This document shows positions 1 to 10,550 of a stretch of DNA of 64,000 nucleotides, piece by piece; within the stretch, counting starts at the first letter, position 1; every line of letters starts with the position of its first letter. The notes beneath the pieces were generated by a model, which worked only from the letters and a program-made list of their open reading frames with translations, had not been told where the DNA came from and did no database searches. This stretch comes from Pyrocephalus nanus (taxonomy: Eukaryota > Chordata > Aves > Passeriformes > Tyrannidae). The stretch covers positions 15,576,001-15,640,000 of the forward strand of contig CM076276.1 in the NCBI GenBank assembly GCA_038380795.1. The letters run 5' to 3'. The translations under genes were made by a program, and so were the position numbers.

Positions 1-843
1 AGGTCTGGCAAACATCGACTTCTGAGGGTCTGGCTGGAGGGAAGGGAGCCCAGGAGCCCCAGTGACTGCCTTGGCTCAGGCCAGGATGCAGAAATACGGA
101 CTTTGCATGTGCCAACCCCAGTCTGTGTCCGTGTGACGGTGCTGGGAACTGTCCTGGTGGCTTTGGGTGCTTTTAAGGAGTATTTTTTGTGAGCAATTGT
201 TATGAGGCAAGACTTGCCCTCCATTCCCAGATGTCTAATGATGGACTTTCACAAGGTGTCAGTGATTCCTGTCTAAAGCTTGCCTTCCTTAGTTCAAACC
301 TGAAAGCAAAGTGTTGTTGGGTTCTTTGATTTTCCTCCTTTGTCTTTTCGTGGGTGTGTAACGTGTATTTGTGGCAGGAAGGTGGGAACGCTGGAGAGCT
401 GCATCACTGGGCACCTGCACTGTGCATGGCTGATCAGGAAGGTGCAATGTGGTTCATTTTCATTCTCTTCTGGTCAAATTTTGATGAAGTGTCACCGTGT
501 TGGCTTCTCCAGGCTTGCTGTTGTCCAAGGCTGTCCCTGTGCTGGGTGTTCTTGTAGGGGAAGGGTAAAGGAGAAGGGGAGCCCTGATGTACAATTTGTT
601 CAGTGGTGTACAAGAAACTGGAAAGTAGATGTTGTTTAACTGGGAAGGGCTAAGCTTGACCGTTCAGCACTGGGATGGTGAAAGTAAGAAAGAAATTAAT
701 CTCAATTTGCACTGCTTCTGGTAGTATCTTTACACCAGTTTCTTCTTTCCCCTTAAAAGAAGTGAAACAAAATTCCCAAGAGTAATGAAATCCCTTGTCC
801 TGTTGTTTGAAATTGCATCTTGCAACCTTCCTATGAGAAAAAT

Positions 844-849
844 AATAAA
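844..849 (+). promoter_or_regulatory. Possible polyadenylation signal AATAAA of an upstream gene
   Basis: A canonical AATAAA is followed within 40 bases by T-rich and TG-rich sequence (850-885), the usual arrangement of a cleavage site. The preceding 200 bases are AT-rich with no coding potential, like a 3' UTR. In mammals the neighbour upstream of AQP8 in the same orientation is LCMT1, so its 3' end is the natural candidate, but no LCMT1 coding sequence is visible here. AATAAA also occurs by chance, so this is weak. Confidence 0.3.
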
Positions 850-965
850 TGTTTAGTATTTATAATTTGTCTTCTGTCTTACTCACTAGAAATTACCTAT
901 TTATATCTGGTTTAGTGCATACAGGTTTCTTCTCACCAAATGCCTCACCAGGAGTATTTCTTTAA

Positions 966-1136
966 AGCAGTTACAGGCAGGCCCAGAGAAGCTGTGGCTG
1001 CCCTGGAAGTGTCCCAGGCCAGGTTGGACAGGATTTGGAGCAGCCTGGGCTGGTGGAAGGTGTCCCTGCCCATGGCAGGGGGTGGCACTGGATGAGCTTT
1101 AAGGTCCCTTCCAACCCAAACCCCTCCATGACTCTG
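966..1136 (+). mobile_element. CR1 LINE 3' fragment
   Basis: The sequence follows the avian CR1 3' end: an AGAGAAGCTGTGGCTGCCC block, a GGCCAGGTTGGA block, CCCTGCCCATGGCAGGG, then AAGGTCCCTTCCAACCCAAA. The terminal repeat is decayed to a TCCATGACTCTGTGA-like tail. The copy is 5' truncated, as most CR1 copies are, and has no coding capacity. Confidence 0.85.
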
Positions 1137-1322
1137 TGACAAACCACCCTTTTTGTGCTGTTTGTGACTTTCTGTAGTGTGAGAACACTTTGGAAAAGAT
1201 TGATGTGGGCCTGGACTGGAGATGAAGGGATGGATATTACTGAGATACCAGGAAAAATAAACAGTTCTCAGAAGTTGCAGTCACAATTTCAGAGGAACAG
1301 AAGCAGTAAACAGAAAGGGTGT

Positions 1323-1381
1323 GTAGTGACAGGATAAGGGGAAACAGCCTTCAACTGAAAGAAGATGGGTTTGGATGAGAT
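1323..1381 (+). mobile_element. Short internal CR1 fragment
   Basis: About 60 bases match the part of CR1 just upstream of the usual 3' fragment: a TGACAGGATAAGGGGAAACAG start, a TTCAACTGAAAGA block and a GGTTTGGATGAGAT block. Both ends are lost. It could be a remnant of the same insertion event as the nearby 966-1136 copy, although the order is not colinear with a single CR1. Confidence 0.6.
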
Positions 1382-3186
1382 CTTGGAGGGATTTCTGCTC
1401 ATCACGTCTCTTTTAAGTCCCTGTGTTGTTTGTTCATCCAAGGGAAGCACTGCAGAAGGTGGCACAGGAGCAGAGCTGTGCCATGGGATGGATGAAAACA
1501 CCGTGGTGGCCTCGTCACCCTTTGGGTGAGTCTGACTCTGCATTTCCAGCTGTTGAGCTGAACAGCATCCAGCCAGGAGAGGGGAAATCATTCCTGCAAG
1601 AGCTCTTCCAGAGTCTCTCCTCTCTCAGTTGCCAGCAGTGGTGAGGAAAGTGGGTCACCCTGTGCTTCAGGGTTAGAGCAGGAGGAAAGGAGTTTGTGCT
1701 TCCCTGGGAGCTGTGTGGGGAGGACGGGTGTGGGAGCCCACTGCTCAGGGTTCCACTAACCAAAAGAGATAAAACAATCTTTCACCACTCTCCAGGGAAT
1801 GTTTGGATGTGGAGGGTGCCTGGTGCTGCTGACACAGTGCTGCTTTGCTGGGAGCTGCTGGTTGAGGAAGGTTTTCCAGCCAGGAGAGGTGGCCTCTGCC
1901 TTCTGCTGCTGCTTCCTGCGCTGTGTGTGAGTGCTGGGCCTCCCTGGAGCTGTCCATGGATCTCTCCCCCCTGTTCCAGCCCAGCTGGCTGTTCTTGGGT
2001 GCTGTCAGTCCTCTCTCCTTCCCCCAGTCTGTGCACAGGAGGATGCTGAGTCCAGTTGCCATGGCAAAGCGAGGGAGCCGTGGCACGTGGGCCCTGCCTG
2101 TGAGATTCCTGTCACAGATTGTTCCCACAGGTACCACAAAATCCTCCTGTCTGTCCATGCTGAGTCCTGGATGTTGGTCTTTGCTTTGCCCAAGCCCCAG
2201 CCACACTGTGGTGATCACACTTCACTGTGTCTGTGTTCCACCCACCTCACCTGCCTGAGCATCACCTGCTCACTCTTAAAAGATGGACAGAAGAAGTTAC
2301 CTTCTAGGAAATTAAATTATTTGTCTCCTCACTGGCATTACCCAGCAGGGAATGAAAAGCAGTTGTTAGCTCAGTGCCCAGCATTTCAACCCCTGTGCAG
2401 AGTTCCAGCTCCTTGTTTGAGGCTGACAGGAGTTCTGAGGTCTCTGTGCTGCTGGGGCACAGCAGATGTGGTTATTGAGGATGGAGATGCTGACAGGACA
2501 GGCAGGGGAAGCAGGGGCCAGGTCATTGCAGGGAAGATGTGCAGGTGTGTGTGGGATGGACCATCCGTCCCTTCTGCAAGAGCTTGGTGGATTTTAACAC
2601 TAAATACCAGAACTAAGAATGTTCAATACTGGAATTAAGGTCTAAGCGTGGCCTCATCCTACTGGTTATTTTCCCTCTTCAGAGAGCAGTCTGTGCGTGC
2701 AGAACTGACCCAAATCTGTCCCTGTTCTCCAGCAGACGGGGGTAAGTCTGTATTGAGAATCCTTGGAAATTTCCATCTGCACTGGAGCGTTACGGTAGCG
2801 ATTGGAAGGAAGACTCTTACACAATGAGGGCTCTCTGGAGGGGCAGAGATCACCTCACCTGTGCTGCAGCAACGAGCTGCAAATCACTCTGCAAATCGCT
2901 CTGCGAGTTCTCATTCAGCCCCAGTTGAGTAATCGTGGGGATTATCAGTCCCTAAGATAAATACGGAAAGATAAGGCAGTGTCAAAAGAATTGCTTTTGC
3001 TTCTTTATGGCTCTTTGAAAGAGCTGACCCTGATGCCCTGCTGGGGTCTTTCCTTGCAGCACCACGTTCTGCAGCACCAAAATTCTTCATGATAACTTTT
3101 TCATGGCGACCCAGGCAGAATTCGGGCCTTTAAAATGCACCAGCACTGATCCCCAGAGAGCACTTAAGCATTAGGAGAGCATGAAG

Positions 3187-3458
3187 TGACAGGGGAATGG
3201 TTTCAAACTGAAAGAGGAGCCTTAGGGTTGGGTATTGGGAAGAAATTCTTCCCTGTGAGGGTGGGCAGGCCCTGGCACAGGTTGCCCAGAGAAGCTGTGG
3301 CTGCCCCAGCCCTGGAGTGTCCAAGGCCAGATTGGATGGGGCTTGGAGCACCCTGGGCTGGTGGGAGGTGTCCCTGCCCATGGCAGGGGTGGGACTGGAT
3401 GGGCTTTAAGGCCCCTTTCATCCAAACCATTCTGGGATTCTATGATTCTATGATTAGC
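3187..3458 (+). mobile_element. CR1 LINE 3' fragment with intact ATTCTATGATT tail
   Basis: This is one of the better preserved copies. It runs from ACAGGGGAATGGTTTCAAAC through the GGGAAGAAATTCTTCCCTGTGA block and the CATGGCAGGG block to TTCTGGGATTCTATGATTCTATGATT. The tandem 8-bp tail is the CR1 3' hallmark and fixes the orientation as plus strand. Confidence 0.93.
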
Positions 3459-3530
3459 TGTTAATGGTACTTGATTATGTCCTTAAGAGTCTGCTTAAGT
3501 GCTTTTTGGAATTTTAGTGGTTTGGGTTTA

Positions 3531-3592
3531 GAATCCCAGAATGGTTTGCATTGGAAGGGACCTTAAGGATCATCCAGTTCCAATCCCCAAAT
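3531..3592 (-). mobile_element. CR1 3' end fragment, reverse orientation
   Basis: The plus strand reads AATCCCAGAATGGTTTGCATTGGAAGGGACCTTAAGGATCATCCAGTTCCA, shown here only as its general pattern: the reverse complement of the last 60 bases of CR1. It sits about 70 bases after a plus-strand copy, so the two tails face each other. Confidence 0.8.
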
Positions 3593-4127
3593 CTGCTTTT
3601 CTATACAAACCCTAGTTTGGGTACTTTGGATTGCATGGAAAGGCAAATGAAAGGTGGCAGATCTGCACAGTGAAGCTAACAGAATGAAACACAGGCTGGA
3701 TAAAATAGGGGTATCCTGACTTCTCTGCTGAGGTAGATGGAGGTGGGGAATCTTGTCTCTGATGCCTAAAAAGGGTTTTTGGAAGCTGTGGCTTGTTTGG
3801 TACCACCATTTCCTGTATGAATTGACACAGTTGCTGTTGTCACTTATTTAACAAATCGGTGCAAGCCCAAACAAGGACAAAAATAAGTGTCTGTTAATAT
3901 GAACAGATTTATCTGTTCTCATCCCCACGCCTTTTCCCACGGGCAGAGTTTCCATGTAGCTTATCAAGCAAACCTGAGTGCCAAGGATTTCATCTCTGTG
4001 AGGGGCAAAGGCTGCTCAGAGCAGGGCTGTTGTCTTTGTGTGTTCGTGGCACCTCGAAACACAAGGCAGGTGCTGGGGCAGCCTCTGCTCAGGAGGACAC
4101 AGGAGGATGGCTGGGTTGAGATGTGCA

Positions 4128-4249
4128 ATCCCAGAATGGTTTGGGTTGGAAGAGACCTTAAAGATTATCCAGTTCCACCCCCTGCCGTGGGCAGGGACAC
4201 CTTTCACTACCCCAGGTTGCTCCAAGCCCTGTCCAGCCTGGCCTTGTAG
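4128..4249 (-). mobile_element. CR1 3' fragment, reverse orientation
   Basis: The plus strand starts with ATCCCAGAATGGTTTGGGTT and continues through the reverse complement of the CR1 block with CTGCCGTGGGCAGGGACACC to GTCCAGCCTGGCCTTG. It is 5' truncated relative to CR1 sense and non-coding. Confidence 0.88.
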
Positions 4250-5909
4250 CTTGAACTGGCTGGTCCTGCCCCTTTGCTGGCTGTGCTGTGAGGGTTTGGT
4301 AGGAGCCAGGTGATCACCCAGCCTTGTTTATCCATCAGGAGATTCCCCCAGGATTTATGTGTTCAAGTGCTTTAGGAGTCACAGCTGGCAGGTGTTGAAA
4401 ATATCCTGAGTCTGATTGGTTTGGTTTTGTCCCTGTTCTTTGGGTTCACTGGAGCTGTGTGTGGGCAGTGCTGGTTTCCCTTGGAGCCATCCTCATGCCC
4501 AGCAGTGGTGAGGGCAGAGCAGCATTCCCTGGGCTCCTGGGTTAGTGGCACATCAGCCAGGGCCCTGCAAAAAACCCTTCCCTCTCCCTAATCTTCCATA
4601 GCAAATCAGTCAGGGCTTGGCACAGCACTGGAATTTCCCAGGCTGCCTTTTCCAAGGATTTTACCTCAATCCCACATGGCAGATGGGATGCTGGGGCAGC
4701 ACTGGCTGGCTCTGGGTGCAGAACCTGTGGCTGGAGCTCCCACCACCAGGGAAAATCCATTCCCTCGAGGCTGCCCCTTTGTTTTGTCCTGTTGCAGGCC
4801 TGTGCTCAGTAATAATTAATTCCTTTGTTGCCTGAACGTGGAGCGTTTCCTCTGGAAGGCTCAGGCAAACATCCCTACTCCCTCAGGAATGGTAAATGTT
4901 TAAAAGCCAAGGACACAGGGTTAATCCTTGCTTGGGGTTGTGACCTTCCAGTGCTCCAAAGCCACCACTGTGTTGGGAGACAGAGAATGGAGGTGGTCCC
5001 AGGCACCTGTTCCACAGGTCCATGCAGAGGCTCCACAGGAGCCCAAAGACCAGCCAAAGTCACTCCCACATCCCTGTGGTTTCCACCACCTGAGGCCAAG
5101 AGCTTTTGTCTGTAGGAGCCGAGTTCTCGGGAGGGGAAATGGTTTGATGGAGGCTCCTTTGGAGGTGCCTGGACTGGGGTTCTCTGGCCTGACCCTTGTC
5201 TGTGGTGTGGCCAGCAGCAGAGACAGGCAAGTGGAAATTTCCTTCCCATCCCCAGTGCCTTGTGACAACATCATAAACCATCCCTGGCATTCTTTACCCT
5301 GCTTAGGAGAGAAAAAATCTCTATAAACCGCAATCCTTAATCACCCACCACAAACATGGTGATTGCTCAAGGCAGTGACACAGGGCAGGGACACCCTGGG
5401 GGGCTGGACTGATCCCTGCCTGGATGGTGGGCACATTCCTGCTGCTCCAGGTCCCACATTCCTGCAGGGACCCTCACTGGCATCGCTGGGGCAGTGTCAG
5501 CTGTGCCCATCACTGCATATGTGTGATAATAATCTTATAATTAGTACCCCAAAATAATTTCAATCTTGATTCCTTCTGCCCAAGTTAAAATCCCTCCCAA
5601 TGGAACTGGTTGTGCTGGGAGCTGTGGGTTGTGGGACAGTGGTTCCAGGGCTGCAGCAGCCTCTCAGTTGTGCCCTTATTCCCTCTGCCCTGGCTGAATC
5701 CGGTGTTCCAGGCACTGATCCCTGCTGGGGGCAAGGGGGATTTAGGGAGGGTTTAAGTGTTATGATCAGTGCCAATTTTCAGAGCTGCTGGTGGCTCCCT
5801 TGGGTCCCTTGCCAGGCATCTTTTATTTGAGAGAAGTGCAAGAGGGATGCAGGCCCCCAACTTTAGGAGTTCTGGGCAGGACATGGGCTGAGGTTTAGGG
5901 AAATTTTGA

Positions 5910-6112
5910 TGTTTTTTACTCAGAGGGTGGGCAGGCCCTGGCACAGGCTGCCAGAGAAGCTGTGGCTGCCCCAGCCCTGGAAGTGTCCCAGGCCAGGTTG
6001 GACGGGGCTTGGAGCAACCTGGGCTGGTGGAAGGTATCCCTGCCCATGGCAGGGGGTTGGAACTGTTTTTTTAAGGTTCCTTTCCACCCAAAGCAGCCTG
6101 TGATTCTGGGAT
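5910..6112 (+). mobile_element. CR1 3' fragment close to the AQP8 5' end
   Basis: CR1 blocks appear in order: GAGGGTGGGCAGGCCCTGG, AGAGAAGCTGTGGCTGCCCC, CAGGTTGGACGGGGCTTGGA, CCTGCCCATGGCAGGGGGTT. A decayed tail ends near GTGATTCTGGGA. It lies about 440 bases before the AQP8 start codon, so it may overlap the promoter or 5' untranslated region. Confidence 0.88.
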
Positions 6113-6266
6113 AGCTGCACCAGCCATTTCCCAGGGTGCTGCCAGATCTGTGTGCCCGATGCCAGGGCCCTTCTGGCAGGTGAGGAGGGCAGCTGGGCTG
6201 CTCGGGGGTGCTGGCACTCTGGCTCTCTGCACGAAAGGAATCACACCCTGAATCTTGGCAGAAAAC

Positions 6267-6422
6267 CCTAAAACTGAAAAATAAAAAACAAACAAAAAGA
6301 AAAAGCCAAGGGAGAACCCCCCCAAGCCTTGAAGGAAGGCTTGGCAGTGAGAACAGTTTTTATATCCCCGGGGGCCGGCCCAACAGCTTTTATTGCCCCT
6401 CTTCTTTTTTTTTTTTTTCTTA
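6267..6422. repeat. A-rich stretch and a T14 homopolymer upstream of AQP8
   Basis: An A-rich low-complexity stretch (about 6270-6306) is followed about 100 bases later by a run of roughly 14 T at 6409-6422. The two could pair as an imperfect inverted repeat. No target-site duplication or retrocopy body was recognised, so this is simple low-complexity sequence. Confidence 0.5.
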
Positions 6423-6553
6423 GCAAATCCAATCCATATTTTAGAGCCTGCCCTGCTCTGCCTGTTCACAGAGGCTGGGGGGAGCCTGCCAGCCTGGTGG
6501 CAGGAGAGGTGGGATCCCTGCACCCCTGTGTCCTGCAGGGCCGTGCCTGCCCG

Positions 6554-6798
6554 ATGGCCGGGGCCGAGCTCAGTGCCCACGCGGGGCGGGAGCTGCTGGA
6601 CATGGAGGTGAAGGCCAAGGCCTGGCAGCCACCCTGGTTTGAGCTCCACGTTCAGCCGTGCCTGGCAGAGCTGCTGGGCAGTGCCCTCTTCATCTTCACG
6701 GGCGCCCTGGCCGCGGTGGAGGGCACGGAGAGGCTGCAGCCTGCCCTGGCACACGGGCTGGCCCTGGGCACCGCCGTCGCCGTCCTGGGGGACATCAG
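6554..6798 (+). CDS. AQP8: AQP8 coding exon 1
   Basis: Encodes residues 1-81 and the first two bases of codon 82: the cytosolic N terminus, helix 1 (in the stretch [12 protein letters not shown]) and the start of helix 2 ([12 protein letters not shown]). The donor is GTAAGG at 6799. An acceptor-like TCCTGCAG ends at 6538, only 15 bases before the ATG, so this may be the second exon of the transcript after a non-coding first exon. The frame stays open upstream to 6329, but that extension has no family resemblance. Confidence 0.95.
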
Positions 6799-9700
6799 GT
6801 AAGGGGGGACCCCCACACACCCTGCTGGTCCCTTTGAGACCCTTCCTGCTCAGATCTTGGTGCTCAGCACCCCTGCCCTGCCATCGAGCCCCTGGTCAGT
6901 GCTGTGGCTGCTTGTGGGGGGGGATGGTGGTGGTGGCACTGGTGGGGCCATCGTTACTGGCACCCCTAATCCTGTGGGCTTGGGGGGGCTCACCTGGCTT
7001 TGGACTGATCCTTTTGATTCTTAGCCCCTTTTAACAAAAGCTGTCAAAGCTGAAATAGAAATACCCCCTTCTGGGGGTTGGAACTAGAAGATATTTAAGG
7101 TCCTTTCCAACCCAAGCCATTCCATGATTCTCTGATTCTCTGGAAAGCTGAGACAATTCCTTTCTCCAGGATGTCAGAGCAAAACATCTTGACTCAAGTG
7201 TGCTACTCCCCTGGGTATCTTCAGGTGAAAGATTTAGCTCCCATTTACAAGTGGCTTCAATTCCCCAAAAGCAACATTTAGACAAACCTGCTCATTGAAA
7301 AAGGTGTTGTCTGGTGCTAAGATATAGATTTATCCTCAAGGAAGGGACACCTTCCACCAGCCCAGGTTGCTCCAAGCCCCATCCAACCTGGCCTTGGACA
7401 CTTCCAGGCATGGGGCAGCCACAGCTGGCCGGGGTTTGTTTGCAGCCAGGTCCTCCTTCAGCCCCAGGCTCCCTCCTGTCCCAGGGGTGTTCACAGCCCA
7501 AGCCCCATCCAGCCCAAGCGTTTGCTGCCCTGAACATCACAACGCCTTGCTCTGATGATGGGTCTTAATTCCAGCTGAGGAATGAGGTGTGATTATCGTT
7601 CCCAGACACTCTGACTCATCCCTCACCAGCAATTATCAGGGCTGATTGGTTATGAAACCTGCTCGTTAGCACGTGTCTCATGGTAATCTGCTTTAATTAG
7701 AGGGTCTCTGAGACTGTCTTGCTTGTGGTCTTCAAGATGAGTGATTTAGGTCTGGTACTGGGGTGCCCGGCCTGACATCCCCGCTCTGTCCCTGCCTCCC
7801 TGGAGATGTCACCTCCCAGGCAGGGTACCAGCCCCCCCAGTGCATTCCTGCAGCTCTGGGAGAGACCCCTTCTCCCCACACCTGCTCTGCCAGTGCTGCA
7901 GCAGCTCCTGGAAGCACCTGGAGGTCTCCAGAGACCCATCCCCAAAGCATGTCCCTCAAACTGCCCCTGCCAGCACTGCAGGACGGGTTGGGTGTCCAGC
8001 CTGATGCTGCTGCTGCTTTGAAGCAGTGACTGCAGAGGGAGGAGACAGCTGGATTCTGCTCTTCTGGGGCATGTAGCACCTTCCCACGAAAGGACTGGAA
8101 AAGCATTTGTGGCTCCAGCCCTTGGTGAGCCCCAGGAAGGGAACCCTGTGCTGGAAGGGAACCCCTGCTGATGCTCCTCTCTCCTTTGCAGCGGAGGCCA
8201 CTTCAACCCTGCTGTGTCCCTGGGCGTGTGGCTGGTGGGGGGGCTGAACATGACGATGCTCATCCCTTACTGGGTCTCCCAGCTCTGTGGAGGGATGATT
8301 GGAGCTGGCCTGGCAAAGGTATGGACACCGGGGGTCCTGTCCACCCAGGGCTGGGACACAGGGACTCCCCCAGCTCTGCCAGAGCTGGCCTGAGCACCCC
8401 AGCCTGCTGCAGCCCCGGGCTCTAAGGCCAGGCTAATTAACTAATTAATAGCTCCATCTGTCCTCCAGAGGTTTGCTGTGCTGCACTAACCGGGCACAGA
8501 AGGGCACAGGGTCCCCCTGCAGCCCCTGCCATGTTCACACAGCGTTTCCCTGCACTTGCACCTCCTGCTCTGCACCACGAGGTCAGTTTGGGTTTGGTGC
8601 TGCCCATGCCCACCATCCTGGCAGCCAGCACCCACCTGCACCGAGTGGTTTGGCCACACAAGCCCCTGGTTGATCAGGTGAGGCTCATCCCTCCTGGAGA
8701 GCGGTACCTGGCTCATTGTCCCAGGAGTCACCAAGAGCCTTGTCACTGAGTTGTTGTTTGCCAGGCTGGCTTTCAGGAGGCAAGTGCTGAGTTTAGCTCC
8801 TCTTTAAGCCGCCCACGCTGTCCTGACAGCGGGCACATATGCCCGGTGAAGCCTCAGTGTGGAGCGGGGAGGGCACCAACGCTCTGCCCCCGCACAGGCC
8901 GTGGCACCGAGCGAGCGCTTCGGGAACGCCAGCGGGGGAGCCTTCGCTGGCATCACGGCCGACGAGCAGATCCCTGCTGCCCTCGTGGGGGAGGTCGTCA
9001 CGACCGCCTTCCTGGTCCTGGTGGTCTGCATGGGCGCCGTCAACGGGAAGACCAAGACCCCCCTGGCACCGTTCTGCGTCGGCTTCACCGTCACGGCCGG
9101 CATCCTGGCAGGGTGAGCTCCTCCGTCCTGTGCCCGCTCCTGCCCTCGCTCCAGCAGCTGATGGCACCAGGCAGGGGGCCAGGTGGGACCACTGGCTGTG
9201 GGGATGGAGCCCCAGGGGCAGCTCCAAACCCCCGCAGTCAGGGCTGCCCTGGTCCTGTCTCAGCCAGCACCCAGGGCTGGCTGTGGGCTCATCCCGGCAC
9301 GTGGCACCGGAGCTGGCACAGCCCTCACGGGCACCGGTGAGGGTGATAAACCCCAGGCCCTCCTGGGCTGTGTTTGCTGTAGGAAGCCCTGAGCAAACAG
9401 GAGAGGGTTTCTGTCCTCCATGTCCCTGGAAGCGCTGCCAAGCTTGCAGCTTTCTCTGTGTGTCAGGAGAGCAGCCCAGCCCCGGTGCTGCTGTGGTGGG
9501 ATAATGAGCACGTGCAATTAGGAATGCTAATGGGGTGTTGGGCTAAAGCAGTGCCCACCTGCTCCAATGGGACCCCCAGCCCATGTTTACACACAGCACA
9601 AACCTCTTGGCAAATATTCATCCCCTGCAGTTTTCTTTAACCTGTAATCTCTTCCATCCCCATCCCCTGCTCCTCAGGCTGTGCCTGGCATGGAGCCTTC

Positions 9701-10550
9701 CCTCTTTGAAAGCCTGGCTCCTGGGATGCCCCAAAATAAACTTGGCACTGGTGCCTCTACCTCACGCTGGGTTTTCCCCAGTAACTTGCCAGTGGTGTGA
9801 GTGAAGGCTGGTGCTGGTGAGCGGCCACTCCCGGGGCTGGGCTGGTCCCTGGGTGGCAGCTGAGCAGCCACTCTAGCCTGGGCTACCGTGGAAAACCATC
9901 CCTATCAGCAAGCAGCCGTGCTGGGATGGCACCAGCGTGGTCTGAGCCAAGGGGACCCCGTGTCCCACCCCAGTGACACAGCTGCTCTGTTCTCATTGCA
10001 GGGGTGGCGTGTCTGGAGCCTGCATGAACCCTGCCCGAGCCTTTGGACCAGCTCTGGTGGCGAACTACTGGGACTACCATTGGGTGTACTGGGTAGGGCC
10101 CATGGTCGCTGCCCTCCTGGTGGGTGTGCTGGTGAGGTAAGTGTGCCTGTGGCAGCACAGGGAGTGGGGCTGTGCACACTGACCCCCTGTACCCCCCCTG
10201 TACCCCCCCTGTACCCCCCCTGTACCCCCCGTGCTGCTGCTCTGCTCCCTGCACTCACACTGCAAGCGGCCACTTTTCCACAAAGATGTCTGAGGGTTGG
10301 GAAGTCCCTGCCCTTCTCCTTCTCATGAGGACAGGATGGCAGCAGAGATCCAACCTGTGTCCAAATGCCTGTGTTTGCTGCATCCATGTCCCGTGTGGTG
10401 AATCCAGCTCTGACTGGTGCTGGCTGCTGCCATCACCATGTCCCTGTTGCTCCCCTGGGATGGCAGAACCGCTGACCCCAGATTTCTCTTTTTTTGCCTC
10501 CCCAAAGGCTCCTGTTGGGTGACCACACCACACGCCTGCTCCTGCAGTGA
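6554..10550 (+). CDS. AQP8: Aquaporin-8, complete coding region in five exons
   Basis: The coding sequence joins 6554-6798, 8192-8318, 8898-9112, 10002-10136 and 10508-10550. It totals 765 nt (254 residues plus TGA), close to 261 in human AQP8. All four introns are GT-AG and the reading frame holds across every junction. AQP8 is a six-helix membrane channel passing water, ammonia and hydrogen peroxide across plasma and inner mitochondrial membranes of gut, liver and other epithelia. Visible features are the first NPA box at residues 87-89 in an HFNPAVS context, the second at 205-207 in a CMNPARAF context, and a possible N-glycosylation site NAS at 134-136. Aligned to human AQP8, the selectivity-filter positions are His67, Ile193, Ala202 and Arg208; the third is Gly in human. 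Cys203 before the second NPA corresponds to mercury-sensitive Cys208. The residue matching human Cys53 is Ala51. The start is the ATG in good context that gives a family-length N terminus. No nearby AATAAA marks the 3' end. Confidence 0.97.
7070..7142 (+). mobile_element. CR1 3' tail fragment in AQP8 intron 1
   Basis: About 70 bases match the last part of CR1, from GGGGGTTGGAACTAGA through AAGGTCCTTTCCAACCCAAG to a diverged CCATGATTCTCTGATTCTC tail. It lies inside intron 1 in the gene's orientation. Confidence 0.8.
7337..7427 (-). mobile_element. CR1 fragment in AQP8 intron 1, reverse orientation
   Basis: The plus strand carries the reverse complement of an internal CR1 3' block: GGGACACCTTCCACCAGCCC, then CAGGTTGCTCCAAGCCCCATC, then CTGGCCTTGGACACTTCCAG. 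The tail is missing. It faces the plus-strand fragment at 7070-7142, with about 195 bases between them. Confidence 0.85.
8192..8318 (+). CDS. AQP8: AQP8 coding exon 2
   Basis: Encodes the rest of Ser82 to Lys124, including the first half-helix with HFNPAVS and helix 3 through [16 protein letters not shown]. The acceptor is preceded by a pyrimidine-rich CTCTCTCCTTTGCAG and the donor is GTATGG at 8319. It ends in phase 0, as in the mammalian gene, before the Ala-Val that opens the next exon. Confidence 0.96.
8898..9112 (+). CDS. AQP8: AQP8 coding exon 3
   Basis: Encodes residues 125-195 and two bases of codon 196: the extracellular loop with the NAS sequon, helix 4 (about 151-172, with [11 protein letters not shown] at its end) and helix 5 up to GILAG. 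The donor is GTGAGC at 9113. The exon is markedly GC- and CpG-rich compared with the introns around it. Confidence 0.96.
10002..10136 (+). CDS. AQP8: AQP8 coding exon 4
   Basis: Encodes the rest of Gly196 to Val240 and two bases of Arg241. It holds the second half-helix with [11 protein letters not shown], the [13 protein letters not shown] segment and helix 6. The acceptor is TTCTCATTGCAG and the donor GTAAGT is a consensus match. Confidence 0.96.
10184..10231 (+). repeat. 11-bp tandem repeat in AQP8 intron 4
   Basis: About four to five copies of a unit made of TGTA followed by seven C. It begins just after the exon 4 donor region and gives a strongly strand-asymmetric C-rich block. It is the first of the series of arrays that fills the interval to 20.2 kb. 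Confidence 0.9.
10508..10550 (+). CDS. AQP8: AQP8 terminal coding exon (13 codons)
   Basis: This exon is easy to miss because it is only 43 coding bases. After the acceptor CCTCCCCAAAG at 10507 it completes Arg241 and reads [13 protein letters not shown] then TGA. This aligns with the mammalian C terminus, which has the same GD-x-x-TRLIL pattern. The pyrimidine tract (TTTCTCTTTTTTTGCCTCCCC) is strong. Reading through the exon 4 donor instead would stop at once, which supports the splice. Confidence 0.92.

Larger units (their letters stand above)
1..5909. other. Non-coding sequence upstream of AQP8
   Basis: No open frame in this stretch resembles a protein family I know. The longer frames lack splice-site and family support and many overlap CR1 repeats. 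It contains CR1 fragments (listed separately) and otherwise unique-looking, moderately GC-rich DNA. The first 870 bases are more T- and A-rich than what follows and end in a possible polyadenylation signal, so they could be the 3' untranslated region of a gene that starts outside the window. The AQP8 promoter and any non-coding first exon should lie in the last part, but I see no decisive TATA box or CpG island there. Confidence 0.6.

Noticed and set aside
6071..6820. A 249-codon minus-strand open frame opposite AQP8 exon 1
   Set aside because: It is the shadow of the GC-rich AQP8 exon plus a CR1 fragment and a poly-lysine run from a T tract. The opposite strand has the real, family-matching protein.
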